From JAEUIG01 sp046349775 (GTDB lineage: Bacteria; Planctomycetota; Planctomycetia; Planctomycetales; Planctomycetaceae), in the NCBI GenBank assembly GCA_046349775.1, contig JAXMBS010000012.1:36961-100960 (forward strand): DNA of 64,000 nucleotides, in the 5' to 3' direction. Both the position numbers and the translations under genes were made by a program. This document shows positions 9,829-19,681 of the stretch, piece by piece. Within the stretch, counting starts at the first letter, position 1, and the number at the start of each line of letters is the position of its first letter. The notes below the pieces were generated by a model. The model saw only the letters and a program-made list of their open reading frames with translations. It had not been told where the DNA came from and ran no database searches.

Positions 9829-11516
9829 ATGGCCGATGACCGCAGTCGCGAACTGTTCAATAAAGCGGAAGCCGGTCCCCTCGGCAGCAATCCGCCCCTC
9901 GGCCCTGAAAAGAAGCCGATCGGCCGCCGCCGACCAAGGCGATCACCCCGATCCTGCTGAAGAAGCCTGACGGCCCCACGCCACCGGCCAAGGCCGGTTT
10001 CGCCGCTCGCCATCTGCCCGGGGGCCGACGAGCAGAAAGCCCTCGCCGTTAAAGTGCCGCAGCGGACGCCCGGCCGGCTCGCGTCGCTCGACGCCTACCG
10101 CGGATTCATCATGCCGATGCTGGCGGCCGGCGGATTCGGCATTTCGCAGTTCGCGTCGATCGACGCTGCCAGCCCGGTCTGGCAGATCGTCAACCGCGAC
10201 GTCTGGCAGCGGATTGGTCTACTCAATCATCCGGAGTGGCGGAGCAATTTCCTGCCGACGTTCCTCGAATCGGCCGCGGCCCCTGATCCGCCGCGGCCAT
10301 CGGCGACCGGCGGTGATTCAGAGACGCCCGCTGCCGCCGTCGGTGATGCAGAGACACCCGCGGCCCCCGGCCGCAAACAGAGTTGCTGAATTTCGGCGTG
10401 TCTTTCTGGGATCTGATCCAGCCCGCCTTCATGTTCATGGTGGGCGTCGCCATGCCCCTGTCGAACGCGCGGCGGTGGTCCGAAGGGCAGTCTTCGGCCG
10501 GCGGCTGGGCCACGCCTTCTGGCGGGCCATCGCGCTCACGTTGCTGGGCGTGTTCCCCGTACTGCAGGGGAGCCAGCGGACCAACTGGATCTTCCCCAAC
10601 GTACCGGGCGTAGATCGGCCTGGGTTACTTTTTCGCGTATCTGCCGTTGCCGCTGCGCTCGTGGGTGCAGATCGGCGCGCTGGTCGTGATTCTCGGCGGT
10701 TACTGGGGGCTGTTCAAAATGGAGCCGCCGCCGCCGGCTGATTACGACTACGCCAAAGTCAATGCCAGTGCCGAGCGGGGCGAGATATACGAAGGAAAAT
10801 TCGCTCCCTGGTCGAAGAACGCGAACTTCGCTCACAATTTCGATCTGCGGTTCCTCAACATGCTGCGGACGCTGTCCCCGGATGATATGAAGAAGCACAA
10901 GATTCCGATGGATGCGACGAGTTGGGCGCCCGAGCCGGTGCGGAAAATATTTTTCCAGAACAGTGAACCATTCCCGTTCAACGGCGGCGGATACCAGACG
11001 CTGAACTTCATCCCGTCGATCGGCACCACGCTGCTGGGCATTTTGTGCGGGCAATTGCTGCTGTCGTCCGCCGGCAAAGGCCGCAAGCTGCTGCTGCTGC
11101 TCGGAGGAGGAGCAATCTGCCTGGCACTCGGGCTCGTCGCCGGCGAGTACGCCTGCCCGATCGTCAAACGCATCTGGACGCCGTCGTGGGTGCTGTTCAG
11201 CGGCGGTTACGTGATCTGGATGCTGGCGCTGTTCTACTTCCTGTTCGACGTGCTGCCACTGAAGGTGCTGGCATTTCCGCTGGCGGTGCTGGGAACAAAC
11301 TCACTCGCCGTCTACCTGATGGGCGAGATGCTCCGCGGCTGGACGCGGGAGAAGGTCGTGAAGATTCACTTCACCGGCCTGCTGGAGACGATCTTCGGCC
11401 CCGAGCGATTGCAGGACAACATGTTCGGCCCGATTATCTTCGCGACGGCGACAGTGCTGGTGTTCTGGGTGGTGGCGCTGTGGATGTACCAGCGGAAGAT
11501 TTTTGTGAGGCTTTGA
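9829..11516 (+). CDS. DUF5009/HGSNAT-type acyltransferase membrane protein, frame broken
   Basis: About 560 residues after repair. A short cytoplasmic N-terminus leads into RLASLDAYRGFIM, the hallmark of heparan-alpha-glucosaminide N-acetyltransferase-like (DUF5009) proteins. Several transmembrane helices follow, for example DLIQPAFMFMVGVAMPLSN, LGYFFAYLPL and ALVVILGGYWGLF. The clean C-terminal half (10647-11516) has six or so helices and ends WMYQRKIFVRL. Frame breaks lie near 9945, 10030, 10380, 10500-10560 and 10610. The family probably moves acetyl groups across the membrane onto amino sugars; the substrate here is unknown. An odd Pro/Ala/Asp insert at about 10270-10370 may be a real loop or a frame artefact. 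Confidence 0.75.
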
Positions 11517-11577
11517 GCGAGGGAACAGGGACTGGCGAATAGTCGAGTAGGGCCGGCTGTGCCGGGCCGCAAATGAT

Positions 11578-12279
11578 TTACTTCCAGAACGACAACCACG
11601 GAGCTCGCTCGAATTCTTCGGCGGTCAGTTTCTCATCGGGGGAGTCTTCATCAAGTCGACTCCCGAAGAACCGCCGGGAGAGCGCGAAAACAAAGTTCTC
11701 GCCGACCTGGTCGTCCACGTATTCGTCTGCTTCGCCGCGTGGATCGCGAAGAATGAAAACCCGTTTGCCGTCTCGGATGATTGATTGCGCGAACAGTGGT
11801 TCTTCCTCGGGAAGCATCGTGCCCTCGTCGACAAAGACTCCGTAATCCAAGTCACCAATGCGGGCACGTATGAGTTGTCGCTTCTCATAAACGGCATAGC
11901 CGAACTGGTTGACGGCACTGTGCAGGATCAGGCACAGAATCCGGGCAGCAGGAAATGCGTTCAGCAGGCGAGCAGTTTGTTTTGATCCCGGATCAAAGTA
12001 CTCCCCGACGCTCAGGAGGGGATGACCGCCCCTGGGGTGTTGGAAGAGCTTGGCCGGATCAACGGGAAATGAGATCACAGCCCCGTGCTCATAAGCACCA
12101 ATACAGAGCCGCTTGGGATAAACCATGAAGCAGTTGTGCTGCTGCACAACTGGCCTGACCCGCCCCAGCCCGAGTTGTCGCGCGAGTTCAATTGCGCGCT
12201 TGGTGTCGTGCAGCGGCTCCGGCTCGAGACGGCCGTCCTCGCGATTCGTGATGAGGATGCAGTTTGCTTTCCATCCCAT
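11578..12279 (-). CDS. Conserved-looking protein of unknown function
   Basis: 233 residues starting MGWKANCILITNREDG; the ATG at 12279 lies 14 nt after the stop of the zinc-ribbon gene, so the two are probably co-transcribed. It has no signal peptide or membrane segment. Features are an N-terminal alpha/beta segment (TKRAIELARQLGLGRVRPV), a middle strand pair (KRLCIGAYEHGAVISFPVDP) and a C-terminal segment VGENFVFALSRRFFGSRLDE. The general plan, a protein reporting a value against a threshold, recalls DUF6928 proteins, but this is only a faint resemblance. I do not recognise the family. Confidence 0.6.
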   Translation of the reverse strand: MGWKANCILITNREDGRLEPEPLHDTKRAIELARQLGLGRVRPVVQQHNCFMVYPKRLCIGAYEHGAVISFPVDPAKLFQHPRGGHPLLSVGEYFDPGSKQTARLLNAFPAARILCLILHSAVNQFGYAVYEKRQLIRARIGDLDYGVFVDEGTMLPEEEPLFAQSIIRDGKRVFILRDPRGEADEYVDDQVGENFVFALSRRFFGSRLDEDSPDEKLTAEEFERAPWLSFWK

Positions 12280-12293
12280 AAAGTTTGGCCCGC

Positions 12294-12998
12294 TCACTCC
12301 GGCGGCTTGTACAGCATCCGCCCGCACGCGCTGCAGAAGATCACGTTCCCGGCGTTGAGCCGCACCTTGTTCTGCGGCGTCACCTGCACCCGGCAATTGC
12401 CACAGATACCGCTTTCGCACGGCGCCATCGCCTCCGCGCCGTGGGCGTCGACCAGCCGGCGGTATTTCTCCGCCAGGTCGCCCGTCAGGCCGGACTCGGA
12501 CTGCTTGATCTCCCCGCCCAGCGCCTCCGCCCGTGATTTCAGTCCCACGGAGTCCGCCACGAACTGGTCGGAAAACCGCTTGAGCTCGTCCTTCGCCTTC
12601 ACGACCTTCTGCTCGGACTCCTTGATCTGCGCCTGGGCCTGATCAATCGAGTCCAGCAGTTCGAGAATTTCGTCCTGGAGGACGCTGTTGGCGACGGTGT
12701 CCGCCTCGATCTGCCCTTTGATGATGTCGAATTCGCGATTGCTGCTGCACGCGTTCAGCTTGCCGCGCAGGTCGTTGATCTTGGTCTCGTTGGTCTTGAG
12801 GTCGAGCGACTTGCGGTCATTGGACATCCGCTGCGTCTTGAGGTGCTCGCGCCGGGTGGCGACCTCGGCTTCGGCGGTCACGACGAGTTGTTCGCGGGCC
12901 TTGATCTGCCGCGGGCCGCGCGTGAGCTGTTCCTGGACCTCTTGCATCGCCAGATGCAGCCGATGCAGTTCAGCAAGATTCATCCCGGTGGATGACAT
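12294..12998 (-). CDS. Coiled-coil C4 zinc-ribbon protein (COG1579/zf-RING_7)
   Basis: 234 residues, ATG with AGGAG upstream. Residues about 10-175 form a long charged coiled coil. The C-terminus carries a zinc ribbon with two Cys pairs, GICGNC and FCSACG, near residues 198-227. This is the standard layout of COG1579 proteins, proposed to bind nucleic acid or act as scaffold factors. It lies downstream of the rpoD terminator and directly upstream of an unknown gene with a 14-nt gap. The family is clear; the exact role is not established. Confidence 0.85.
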   Translation of the reverse strand: MSSTGMNLAELHRLHLAMQEVQEQLTRGPRQIKAREQLVVTAEAEVATRREHLKTQRMSNDRKSLDLKTNETKINDLRGKLNACSSNREFDIIKGQIEADTVANSVLQDEILELLDSIDQAQAQIKESEQKVVKAKDELKRFSDQFVADSVGLKSRAEALGGEIKQSESGLTGDLAEKYRRLVDAHGAEAMAPCESGICGNCRVQVTPQNKVRLNAGNVIFCSACGRMLYKPPE

Positions 12999-13027
12999 TT
13001 CAGACTCCTGTTTGTTTTGCTGCCAAA

Positions 13028-13180
13028 GAATGGAACGCGGATGTACGCGGATTCCTTGGATTTTCGCAGATTAATGGAGACCAAAGACGTGGCACGAACA
13101 CGTGCGAGCCGCGGGCATATCCGATGGCCGAACTCGATCCGTCCAATCTCCTTTCATCCGCGATCATCCGCGTTCCATTC
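13028..13180. repeat. Long inverted repeat between rpoD and the zinc-ribbon gene
   Basis: The arm at 13028-13052 (GAATGGAACGCGGATG followed by TACGCGGAT) and the arm at 13156-13180 are complementary at 23 of 25 positions, with a 103-nt loop. No coding signal is seen here. Confidence 0.7.
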
Positions 13181-13204
13181 GTCTGCTCATCGATGTGTGC
13201 GCGT

Positions 13205-13231
13205 AAAAAAAGCCGGTCCCGCAGGACCGGC
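13205..13231 (-). terminator. Rho-independent terminator of rpoD
   Basis: On the minus strand a perfect 8-bp stem GCCGGTCC/GGACCGGC with a 4-nt loop is followed at once by seven T residues. It begins 21 nt after the rpoD stop codon. It is the clearest intrinsic terminator in the window. Confidence 0.93.
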
Positions 13232-13252
13232 GTGTGCGTGCGAGGCGAACGC

Positions 13253-14910
13253 TCAGCTCCCGGCGCCTGCCGTGAGCCGCTCCAGGAAGCCCTTGAGCTG
13301 CTTGCTGCGCACCGGATGCTGCAGCTTGCGGACGGCCTTGGCTTCGATCTGACGAACGCGTTCACGCGTCACCTTGAAAATCCGCCCGACTTCCTCGAGC
13401 GTGTAAGTATACCCGTCGCCGAGCCCATACCGCAGCTTGATAATTTCCCGCTCGCGGTACGTCAGCGTCTTCAGCACCTGGTCGATCTTGTCCTTGAGCA
13501 TCTCCTGCGTTGCGGACGTGACCGGGTTGTCGGTGCTGGCATCCTCGATGAATTCGCCGAAGAAGCTATCGTCGCCTTCGCCGACCGGACGGTCCAAGCT
13601 TACCGGGTGGCGGGAGATTTTCAACACCCGCCCAAGCCATCGAGCGTGACACCTGACGCTTCCGCCAGTTCATCGACCGTCGGCTCGCGACCCAGCTCCT
13701 GCACCAGCCGCTTGCCGACGCGCGCAGCTTGGACATCGTCCTCGATCATGTGCACCGGGATGCGGATTTCGTCCGCGCCTGGTCGGCGATCGCGCGGGTG
13801 ATCGCCTGCCGGATCCACCACGTGGCGTACGTTGAGAACTTGTAGCCGCGGCGATACTCGTACTTGTCGACCGCCCGCATCAGGCCGGTGTTCCCTTCCT
13901 GGATCAGGTCTAGGGAACGACAGCCCGCGATTGCGGTACTTCTTGGCGATCGACACGACGAGCCGCAGGTTGCCGCCGGAGAGATCGCGCATCGACTGCT
14001 CGTAAGCGGCGTAGCGTTCGCGGATGCGGCGGACCCGCTCGGCGAGGCTGCGCGGCGTTTCGAGCGTCAACATCATCAGATCATGCAACTCCTGCTGGAG
14101 GTTGGCGCGCTCCTCCTTATCACCGCGGTGTCGCTGCAAGTGGCGGATGCGCCGCTCCAATTCGTGCATGCGATAGGCGATCTGCTCCAGCGCTTCATCG
14201 GCGGTTGCAGCCGCTGCGTACGGAGGCTCATTTCCTCGAGCAGCGTGGCCAGCTTCTGCCCCGGCGGCGGCGGAGAGTCTCCTACGCGGAGTCGCGTCCT
14301 TCTTGGGCAGGTCCTCGTCGATCGTCTTGAGGAAGTCGGCCTTGTTCAGCGAGAGGAGGTGTTCGGCCGTCTTGAGGTTATGGGGCATCCGTCCGAGAAT
14401 CTGCTCTTTCTCGAGCCCCTCGGTCAGCGACACCTTGATCGTGCGGTCAAACGGCAGTTCTCCGGAATTGACCTGCTGCAACAGGTCCAGCGATGCGCGG
14501 GCAGCGAAGTCGCTCTGCAACAGTTGCCGGCGGAACCGGCGGCGCGTGACTTCGATCGTCTTGGCGAGGGCGATTTCCTGCTCGCGCGTGAGCAGGGGGA
14601 TTTCGCCCATCTGGGTGAGATAGATGCGGATCGGATCGTCAATTCGCCGTGTCGCCTCGGCCTCGGACAGCGCTTTCGGCTTGGAAACGCGCGGCTGGCG
14701 GCGTTTGCCGCTGGTGTCGACAGCGGGCGCCGGCTTGTTTTCGTTCCGCAGCTCGAGCCCGACCTCTTCGAGGCACTCGAGCAGCTTATCGAGCTTTTCC
14801 GGGCTGACCGCCTCGTCAGGAAGGTAGTCGTTCACCTGCGTGAACGTGAGGTAGCCCTGCTTCTGGCCCAGCTCGATCAGGACCTTCAGTTGTTCGTCAA
14901 GTTGATGCAC
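13253..14910 (-). CDS. rpoD: Primary RNA polymerase sigma factor RpoD/SigA, frame broken
   Basis: About 552 residues after repair. Region 1.1 is at the start (LDEQLKVLIELGQKQGYLTF), then region 1.2 (DPIRIYLTQMGEIPLLTREQ), region 2 (SGGNLRLVVSIAKKYRNRGL, then KYEYRRGYKFSTYATWWIRQ in another frame), region 3 and region 4 with helix-turn-helix TLEEVGRIFKVTRERVRQIE. Three frame breaks are visible: an extra base in the G run at 13913-13915, two extra bases in TTT at 13767-13769, and one near 13625-13640. A primary sigma factor should be essential, which argues for sequence errors. GTG start at 14910. It lies downstream of dnaG, the classic macromolecular-synthesis order. Confidence 0.9.
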
Positions 14911-14931
14911 GACAGGTGTCCTCTGGGAGGG

Positions 14932-14960
14932 CAGGATTCAGGATTCAGGATTCGGGATCG
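14932..14960. repeat. Short tandem repeat between dnaG and rpoD
   Basis: Three or four head-to-tail copies of GGATTCA or GGATTCG lie in the 95-nt spacer. A C-rich run (CCCCTAACCCCTCACCCC) follows at about 15004-15021, overlapping the end of dnaG. Nothing here looks coding or clearly regulatory. Confidence 0.6.
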
Positions 14961-15005
14961 AGGGCACGACCATCGGCGTGCACCCGCTCCACTTGGCCCT
15001 GGCCC

Positions 15006-16895
15006 CTAACCCCTCACCCCTTTCGTTGTGGCTCGTCTTTGATGAAACTGCGTCAACTGCCGAAGCTTCGCTTCGGCAGCCTCATCGATACGATGCGCTC
15101 CGTCGCCCTGTGCGGACAGCTCCACGGCAATCCGCCCTTGCGACTGCTCTTCGCGGCGCCACGCCAATTGGTCGATCGACCGCCGCAGAAACAGAGGACA
15201 GCCGTCGGTCCCCGCGGTGCTTTCGCGGAGCCGGGATCCCACGTCTTTCTCTCGCGCCTGCTCGTCGATCCACACGGCGAGACGCTTCAACTCTCCATTC
15301 TCCGTCGCGCTGAGTATGCGCTCGAAGGACGGACTGTTGGATTCACTGGTCAGTTCAAAGCACAGCCGCAGCAATTCCTTCAGCCGCGGGTGGCAAATGT
15401 CGTCGAGTGCGACGCCGGCCTTCGCAAACGCAGCGTGCTCCGGCGCGGTGAACAGAATCTCAAGCAGATTGCATTCGAGCTTGTCGTCGAGCGACATCGG
15501 TCCCCGCACCAGTCGATCGACGTCTGGATCCGTGGTGCGCTCGGGACCGGGCGTGCGTCGCGCGCCGGCCGACTTGTCACGGATCGCCTGCAACCGTTCG
15601 CGGACCTGGTGTTCGGCGAATCGCAGACGCGACGACAATTGCCCGATCAGCGCACCCGAACGGATGCTGTCGTTGATGTTGGGCGCGGCGGCCAATAGCG
15701 TCAGCATTTCGTCCAGCACACGTTGCCGCTGATCGAGCGTGTCGAGCTTGTGCCGCTCGCGGGCCACGGCGAATTTGTACTCCCAGACCTCGGGCGCTGC
15801 GGCCGCCAGTTCGCGGAATTTTTCGATCGAATGCTCCGCCAGGAATTCCGGCGGGTCCTGATTGTTGGGCAGCGTCAAAATCCGCAGGTCGACTTCCTGG
15901 GCCAGGAACCGGGCCAGCGCCTTGTCGGCCGCGTCGCGGCCGGCTTTGTCGCCGTCATACACGAGCACCACGTTGCGGGCGAAGCGCTTGATCGTGGTCA
16001 CGTGGTCGTCAGTCAGTGCCGTGCCGCAGGTGGCGACGACGTTCTCGATTCCGGCCTGATGCAGGGCGATGCAGTCGGTATAGCCCTCGGTCACGATGGC
16101 CGTGTTCGCCTTCTTGATTGCTTCGCGGGCGAAATTCAGTCCGAACAACACGCGGCTCTTGTGGTAAACCGCGCTCTCGGAACCGTTCCAGTACTTGCCG
16201 CCGCTGGCGTCGTCGCCGGGCAGCACCCGGCCGCCAAAGCTGACGGGTTGCCCCCGTTCATTAAAGATCGGGAACAGGACACGACCCCTGAAGAAGTCCC
16301 CGTAGCCGCCGTTGCGCTGTTCCGTGACCAGTCGTGCCGCCGACAGCACCTGCGGCGAGAACCTTCCGCGAGCCCGGTTCAGCAGCCAGTCCCAACTGTT
16401 CGGGCTGAATCCCAGCTTGAACTTGCGGATCGTTGCGTCCGAAAACCCGCGCGACTCACGCACATAATTGCGGGCCGTTTCGGCGAACGGGGCTTCCAGC
16501 AGCGTGCGATGGAATTCTCCCAGGGCCCACTGCAGCGCATCGTACAGCGAGGTCTTGCCGTCGGCAGGTGCATCGCTGCCGCTGCGACGGTGGCGGGGAA
16601 TTTCGACATTCGCCCGCCGGGCCAGGATTTCGAGTGCTTCCCGAAACTCGACCCGTTCCTGCTCCATCACCCAGGTAAAGCAATCGCCGCCGCTGTTGCA
16701 GGCCCAGCAGCGATAAGTCTGGCGATCGGGGTACACGCGCAGAGACGGATCGTGGTCTTCGTGGAACGGACAGAGTCCGACGAACTCGCGGCCGCCGCCG
16801 CGGCTGGCAAGCGTAATGGATTCGCCGACCAGCGCCACCAGGTCGGTGCGGGTGCGCACGGTCTCTTTGAACTCGTTCGACAGCTGGTCCGGCAC
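15006..16895 (-). CDS. dnaG: DNA primase
   Basis: 629 residues, GTG start. The N-terminal CHC2 zinc finger shows CPFHEDHDPSLRV followed by CWACNSGGDC near residues 41-72. The catalytic TOPRIM core has TEGYTDCIALHQAG and VLVYDGDKAGRDAAD, giving the Glu and Asp residues that bind metal. The C-terminal third should contact the replicative helicase. The frame is uninterrupted, in contrast to rpoD just downstream. It makes RNA primers for DNA replication and is probably co-transcribed with rpoD. Confidence 0.96.
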   Translation of the reverse strand: MPDQLSNEFKETVRTRTDLVALVGESITLASRGGGREFVGLCPFHEDHDPSLRVYPDRQTYRCWACNSGGDCFTWVMEQERVEFREALEILARRANVEIPRHRRSGSDAPADGKTSLYDALQWALGEFHRTLLEAPFAETARNYVRESRGFSDATIRKFKLGFSPNSWDWLLNRARGRFSPQVLSAARLVTEQRNGGYGDFFRGRVLFPIFNERGQPVSFGGRVLPGDDASGGKYWNGSESAVYHKSRVLFGLNFAREAIKKANTAIVTEGYTDCIALHQAGIENVVATCGTALTDDHVTTIKRFARNVVLVYDGDKAGRDAADKALARFLAQEVDLRILTLPNNQDPPEFLAEHSIEKFRELAAAAPEVWEYKFAVARERHKLDTLDQRQRVLDEMLTLLAAAPNINDSIRSGALIGQLSSRLRFAEHQVRERLQAIRDKSAGARRTPGPERTTDPDVDRLVRGPMSLDDKLECNLLEILFTAPEHAAFAKAGVALDDICHPRLKELLRLCFELTSESNSPSFERILSATENGELKRLAVWIDEQAREKDVGSRLRESTAGTDGCPLFLRRSIDQLAWRREEQSQGRIAVELSAQGDGAHRIDEAAEAKLRQLTQFHQRRATTKGVRG

Positions 16896-17541
16896 GTCCG
16901 CTCCCGCTCCCGAAGGCTCAGCGTTCTCTGCAGACCGAGTCCTGGCGGACCCGCAACGTCCGCAGAACCGGCCGTATCAGACGCAACGATGCGACTTGCC
17001 TGGTTGGCACGTCGCACCGACCGATCATCAAGTCACCGGCAGGCTTGGTTTGCCGGGCCGCCCACATCCAGCGGCTGAAGCGAAGCGCTCTGCGCCACCA
17101 CGCAATTCTACTTGACGGGCGACAACGGTCAAGAAAACCGGGGGCATCGCCAGCCAACCGGCGGATGGCGCAAGTGCACAATCCACCGAAACTTGCTGCC
17201 TTGCGCGGGCGGAAGAGGTTTACTCGTTGACAAGGAGAACCGCTGCCGCACAGTCGACGCAACCGTCACGATGGTTGATGGCGGACTGTCGGTCGCCGAC
17301 GGCGAAAGGGCACAATCAGCAGTTTTGCGCCGGTCGCCGGTTGCCCTTGCGACGGTGCTAGTCCGGCTTTTACGATGCGGCCGGTGTTACTGGAATCGAT
17401 GCTGTTCCGGCCCGCATCGCAGTGCGGGGGGCCGCCGGCTGAACTTGGGCGCTCATTCAGGCCGCGCCACACGATCGCCGCAGACGAACAGGCTCAGTCG
17501 GCACCGCTGCGCTCGTCGATCGTCACACAGGAGTTGTTGCC
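16896..17541. other. Divergent intergenic region between dnaG and pfkA
   Basis: About 650 nt with no convincing gene on either strand. An inverted repeat CTTGAC-N11-GTCAAG lies at 17111-17133. A weak promoter candidate for pfkA, TTGCGA-N18-TACGAT, begins near 17352. Neither is strong enough for a separate call. Confidence 0.4.
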
Positions 17542-18579
17542 ATGAAAGCTGCCGTCCTGACCGGGGGTGGAGATTGCCCGGGCCTCAATGCCGTCATTCG
17601 GGCCGTCGTGCGGACAATCCATAACGCCGGCGGCGAAACGATTGGACTGCTGGAAGGCTGGCGCGGCGCGATCGAAGGGAACTTCGTGCCGCTCAACGCG
17701 ATGGAGACCGACGAGATCCTGCCCCGCGGCGGCACGATCCTGGGCTCGTCCCGCACCAATCCGTTCAAGAATCCCGATGATCCGACGCCTGTCCAGAAGA
17801 TCGCCGACACGTACAAACGACTCGGACTGGATGCCCTGATCGCCATCGGCGGCGACGACACTCTGGGAGTGGCCAGCAAGCTGTTCGAGCGACACGGCCT
17901 AGGCACGATCGGCGTCCCCAAGACGATCGACAACGACCTCAGCAGCACGGATTTCACGTTTGGATTCGACACCTGCCTGAACACGGTCATGGACGCCGTC
18001 GACAAGCTGCGGACGACGGCGGAGTCGCATCGACGCGTAATGGTGGTCGAGTGCATGGGCCGGCATGCCGGCTGGATCACGTGCTTCGCCGGCATAGCCT
18101 GTGCGGCGGATGCGATCCTCGTTCCAGAGCACGAAGCGGATCTGGATTCGGTGTGCGAACTGCTCAAACGCCGCCGGGACGCCGGCAAGCCGTACGGCAT
18201 CGTCATGGTTAGCGAAGGGGCCAAGCTCAAAGGGGGAGCCCTCGTGACCAAAGGCGCCAAGCTCGACCAGTTCGGCCACGCGATGCTGGGGGGCATTGGC
18301 GCCCATGTGGCCAAGACGATTGAAGAACGCACCGGCATCGAGACCCGCGACGTCACGCTCGGCCACCTGCAGCGCGGCGGCTCCCCCAGCGCGTACGACC
18401 GGGTACTGGCGACGCGGCTGGGGATTCACGCCGCCCGGCTGGCGCTGCAGAAGAACTTCGGCAAGATGGTCGCGCTCCGCGGCCTGCACATCGTCGCCGT
18501 CCCGCTGGCCGAAGCCGTCGGCGAAATGCGCGAGCTGTATCCGGAGTTTATCGACGAGGCGAGCGAATTCCTGCGGTAG
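17542..18579 (+). CDS. pfkA: 6-phosphofructokinase with PPi-type active-site residues
   Basis: 345 residues, ATG start, cytoplasmic. Group A phosphofructokinase motifs are LTGGGDCPGLNAVIR at the start, GGDDT at residues 103-107 and PKTIDND at 126-132. In ATP-dependent enzymes the last two read GGDGS and PGTIDND. Asp and Lys at these positions are the established mark of pyrophosphate use. MGRHAGW and GHLQRGGSPSAYDR complete the fold. It phosphorylates fructose 6-phosphate in glycolysis and may work reversibly if PPi-linked. Family certain; phosphoryl donor inferred from two residues. Confidence 0.93.
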   Translation: MKAAVLTGGGDCPGLNAVIRAVVRTIHNAGGETIGLLEGWRGAIEGNFVPLNAMETDEILPRGGTILGSSRTNPFKNPDDPTPVQKIADTYKRLGLDALIAIGGDDTLGVASKLFERHGLGTIGVPKTIDNDLSSTDFTFGFDTCLNTVMDAVDKLRTTAESHRRVMVVECMGRHAGWITCFAGIACAADAILVPEHEADLDSVCELLKRRRDAGKPYGIVMVSEGAKLKGGALVTKGAKLDQFGHAMLGGIGAHVAKTIEERTGIETRDVTLGHLQRGGSPSAYDRVLATRLGIHAARLALQKNFGKMVALRGLHIVAVPLAEAVGEMRELYPEFIDEASEFLR

Positions 18580-18636
18580 TTGGTTGTCGGTGATCGGTTG
18601 TCGGCTGGGAATCGAACACCTCACGCGCGATCATGT

Positions 18637-19681
18637 TCAGCGAGATCGTTTGAGCAGCTCGACCAGACCTAACTTGCCATTCCGACGAGCCACGTCGATC
18701 GGCCGGTTGCCGTCGTCATCGCGACAGGTCAGGTCAGCGCCGTGCGCGATCAGCAGTTCAAGCGTTCGCGGACCGGTGTTTCGCTCTGCCGCAAAGTGTG
18801 CCGCCGTACGTCCCCCCGGACCGCGTCGGTTCACGTCTGCACCACGTTTGATCAGCCAGGCCACCGTCCGGTGCGCCGCCTGGTGGGCAAACGTCTGCAG
18901 CAGCGTAAACTCGCCAGACACCCTGCCGTCCACCGCAATGCCCGCCGCCAGCAGCGATTCGGCAATATCGAACGCCGGCGACGCATGCCGCTGATAGTGT
19001 CCCAGTGCAGCGAACAGGTCTCGCTCCGATGCAATTGCGCCATGATTCAACAGAGTGTCGACGAGGACGACATTTCCTGAACTCCAGCAGGCGCAAGTCA
19101 GCGGAGTCGCGTCCTCCAGATCGCGGTACCGCGCCCTGGCATTGACGTCCGCCCCGTGCGCCAGCAACTGCTCCGCAACGTTCAACTGGGACTTTGTTCC
19201 ATTCGGGCGGACACGAGCCGGATACGCAGCGCACGCCACGTGCAGCGGAGTGACCGCAACGCATCCGGGTTCCATATTGGCTGTGCGCCGTGCGTCCTGC
19301 GCGAAGCGCCGCAGCCGACGCTTGAGATGAGCCGCTTCTGCCATCGCGGCCATCGTGAAGATGTTGCGGCTCACGCCGCTCTGCATTACGAATTCCGCGA
19401 CTTCAAAGTGTCCGCCCCGCATCGTCTCGCAGATCCACGACCAGTCCGGCTGTGTTCCCCGGCAAATCCAGTCGCGAACGAAATCCAGGTCCCCTGCGCG
19501 GAGTGCCGCTCCGACTGTGCCGGCCGTCACACGCTTGTTGCCACAGCGTTCTCGCTCTCGTCGCCGCATTCACACATGCCCGGCATGTGCTGTTCAGCCC
19601 GTCGGGCGACCTGGCCGACTGATTAAAAGCAGCGCCGGACTGCAGCTTGCAGCAGACACGGCAGCGTTTTCTCTCGATCAT
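18637..19681 (-). CDS. Zinc-finger/ankyrin-repeat protein, one frame break
   Basis: About 345 residues after repair. The ATG at 19681 opens a short Cys4 module, CRVCCKLQSGAAF then STCRACVN, resembling the zinc knuckle of HNH-type proteins. A frame break near 19560 leads into the ankyrin part. Repeats are visible as LLAHGADVNARARYRDLEDATPL, LLNHGA, LIKRGADVNRRGPGGRTAAH and LLIAHGADLTCRDDDGNRPI (each shown in part). No signal peptide. Ankyrins mediate protein contacts, so this is probably a cytoplasmic adaptor; a nucleic-acid role for the Cys4 part is only a guess. Its start overlaps the stop of the upstream small membrane protein by 4 nt. Confidence 0.7.

Noticed and set aside
13253..14910. 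rpoD as a true pseudogene
   Set aside because: Breaks sit in short homopolymers and every conserved region is present once repaired; a primary sigma factor should be essential.
17112..17624. 170-residue plus-strand frame before pfkA
   Set aside because: Arg/Ser-rich and runs into the pfkA start in another frame; looks non-coding.
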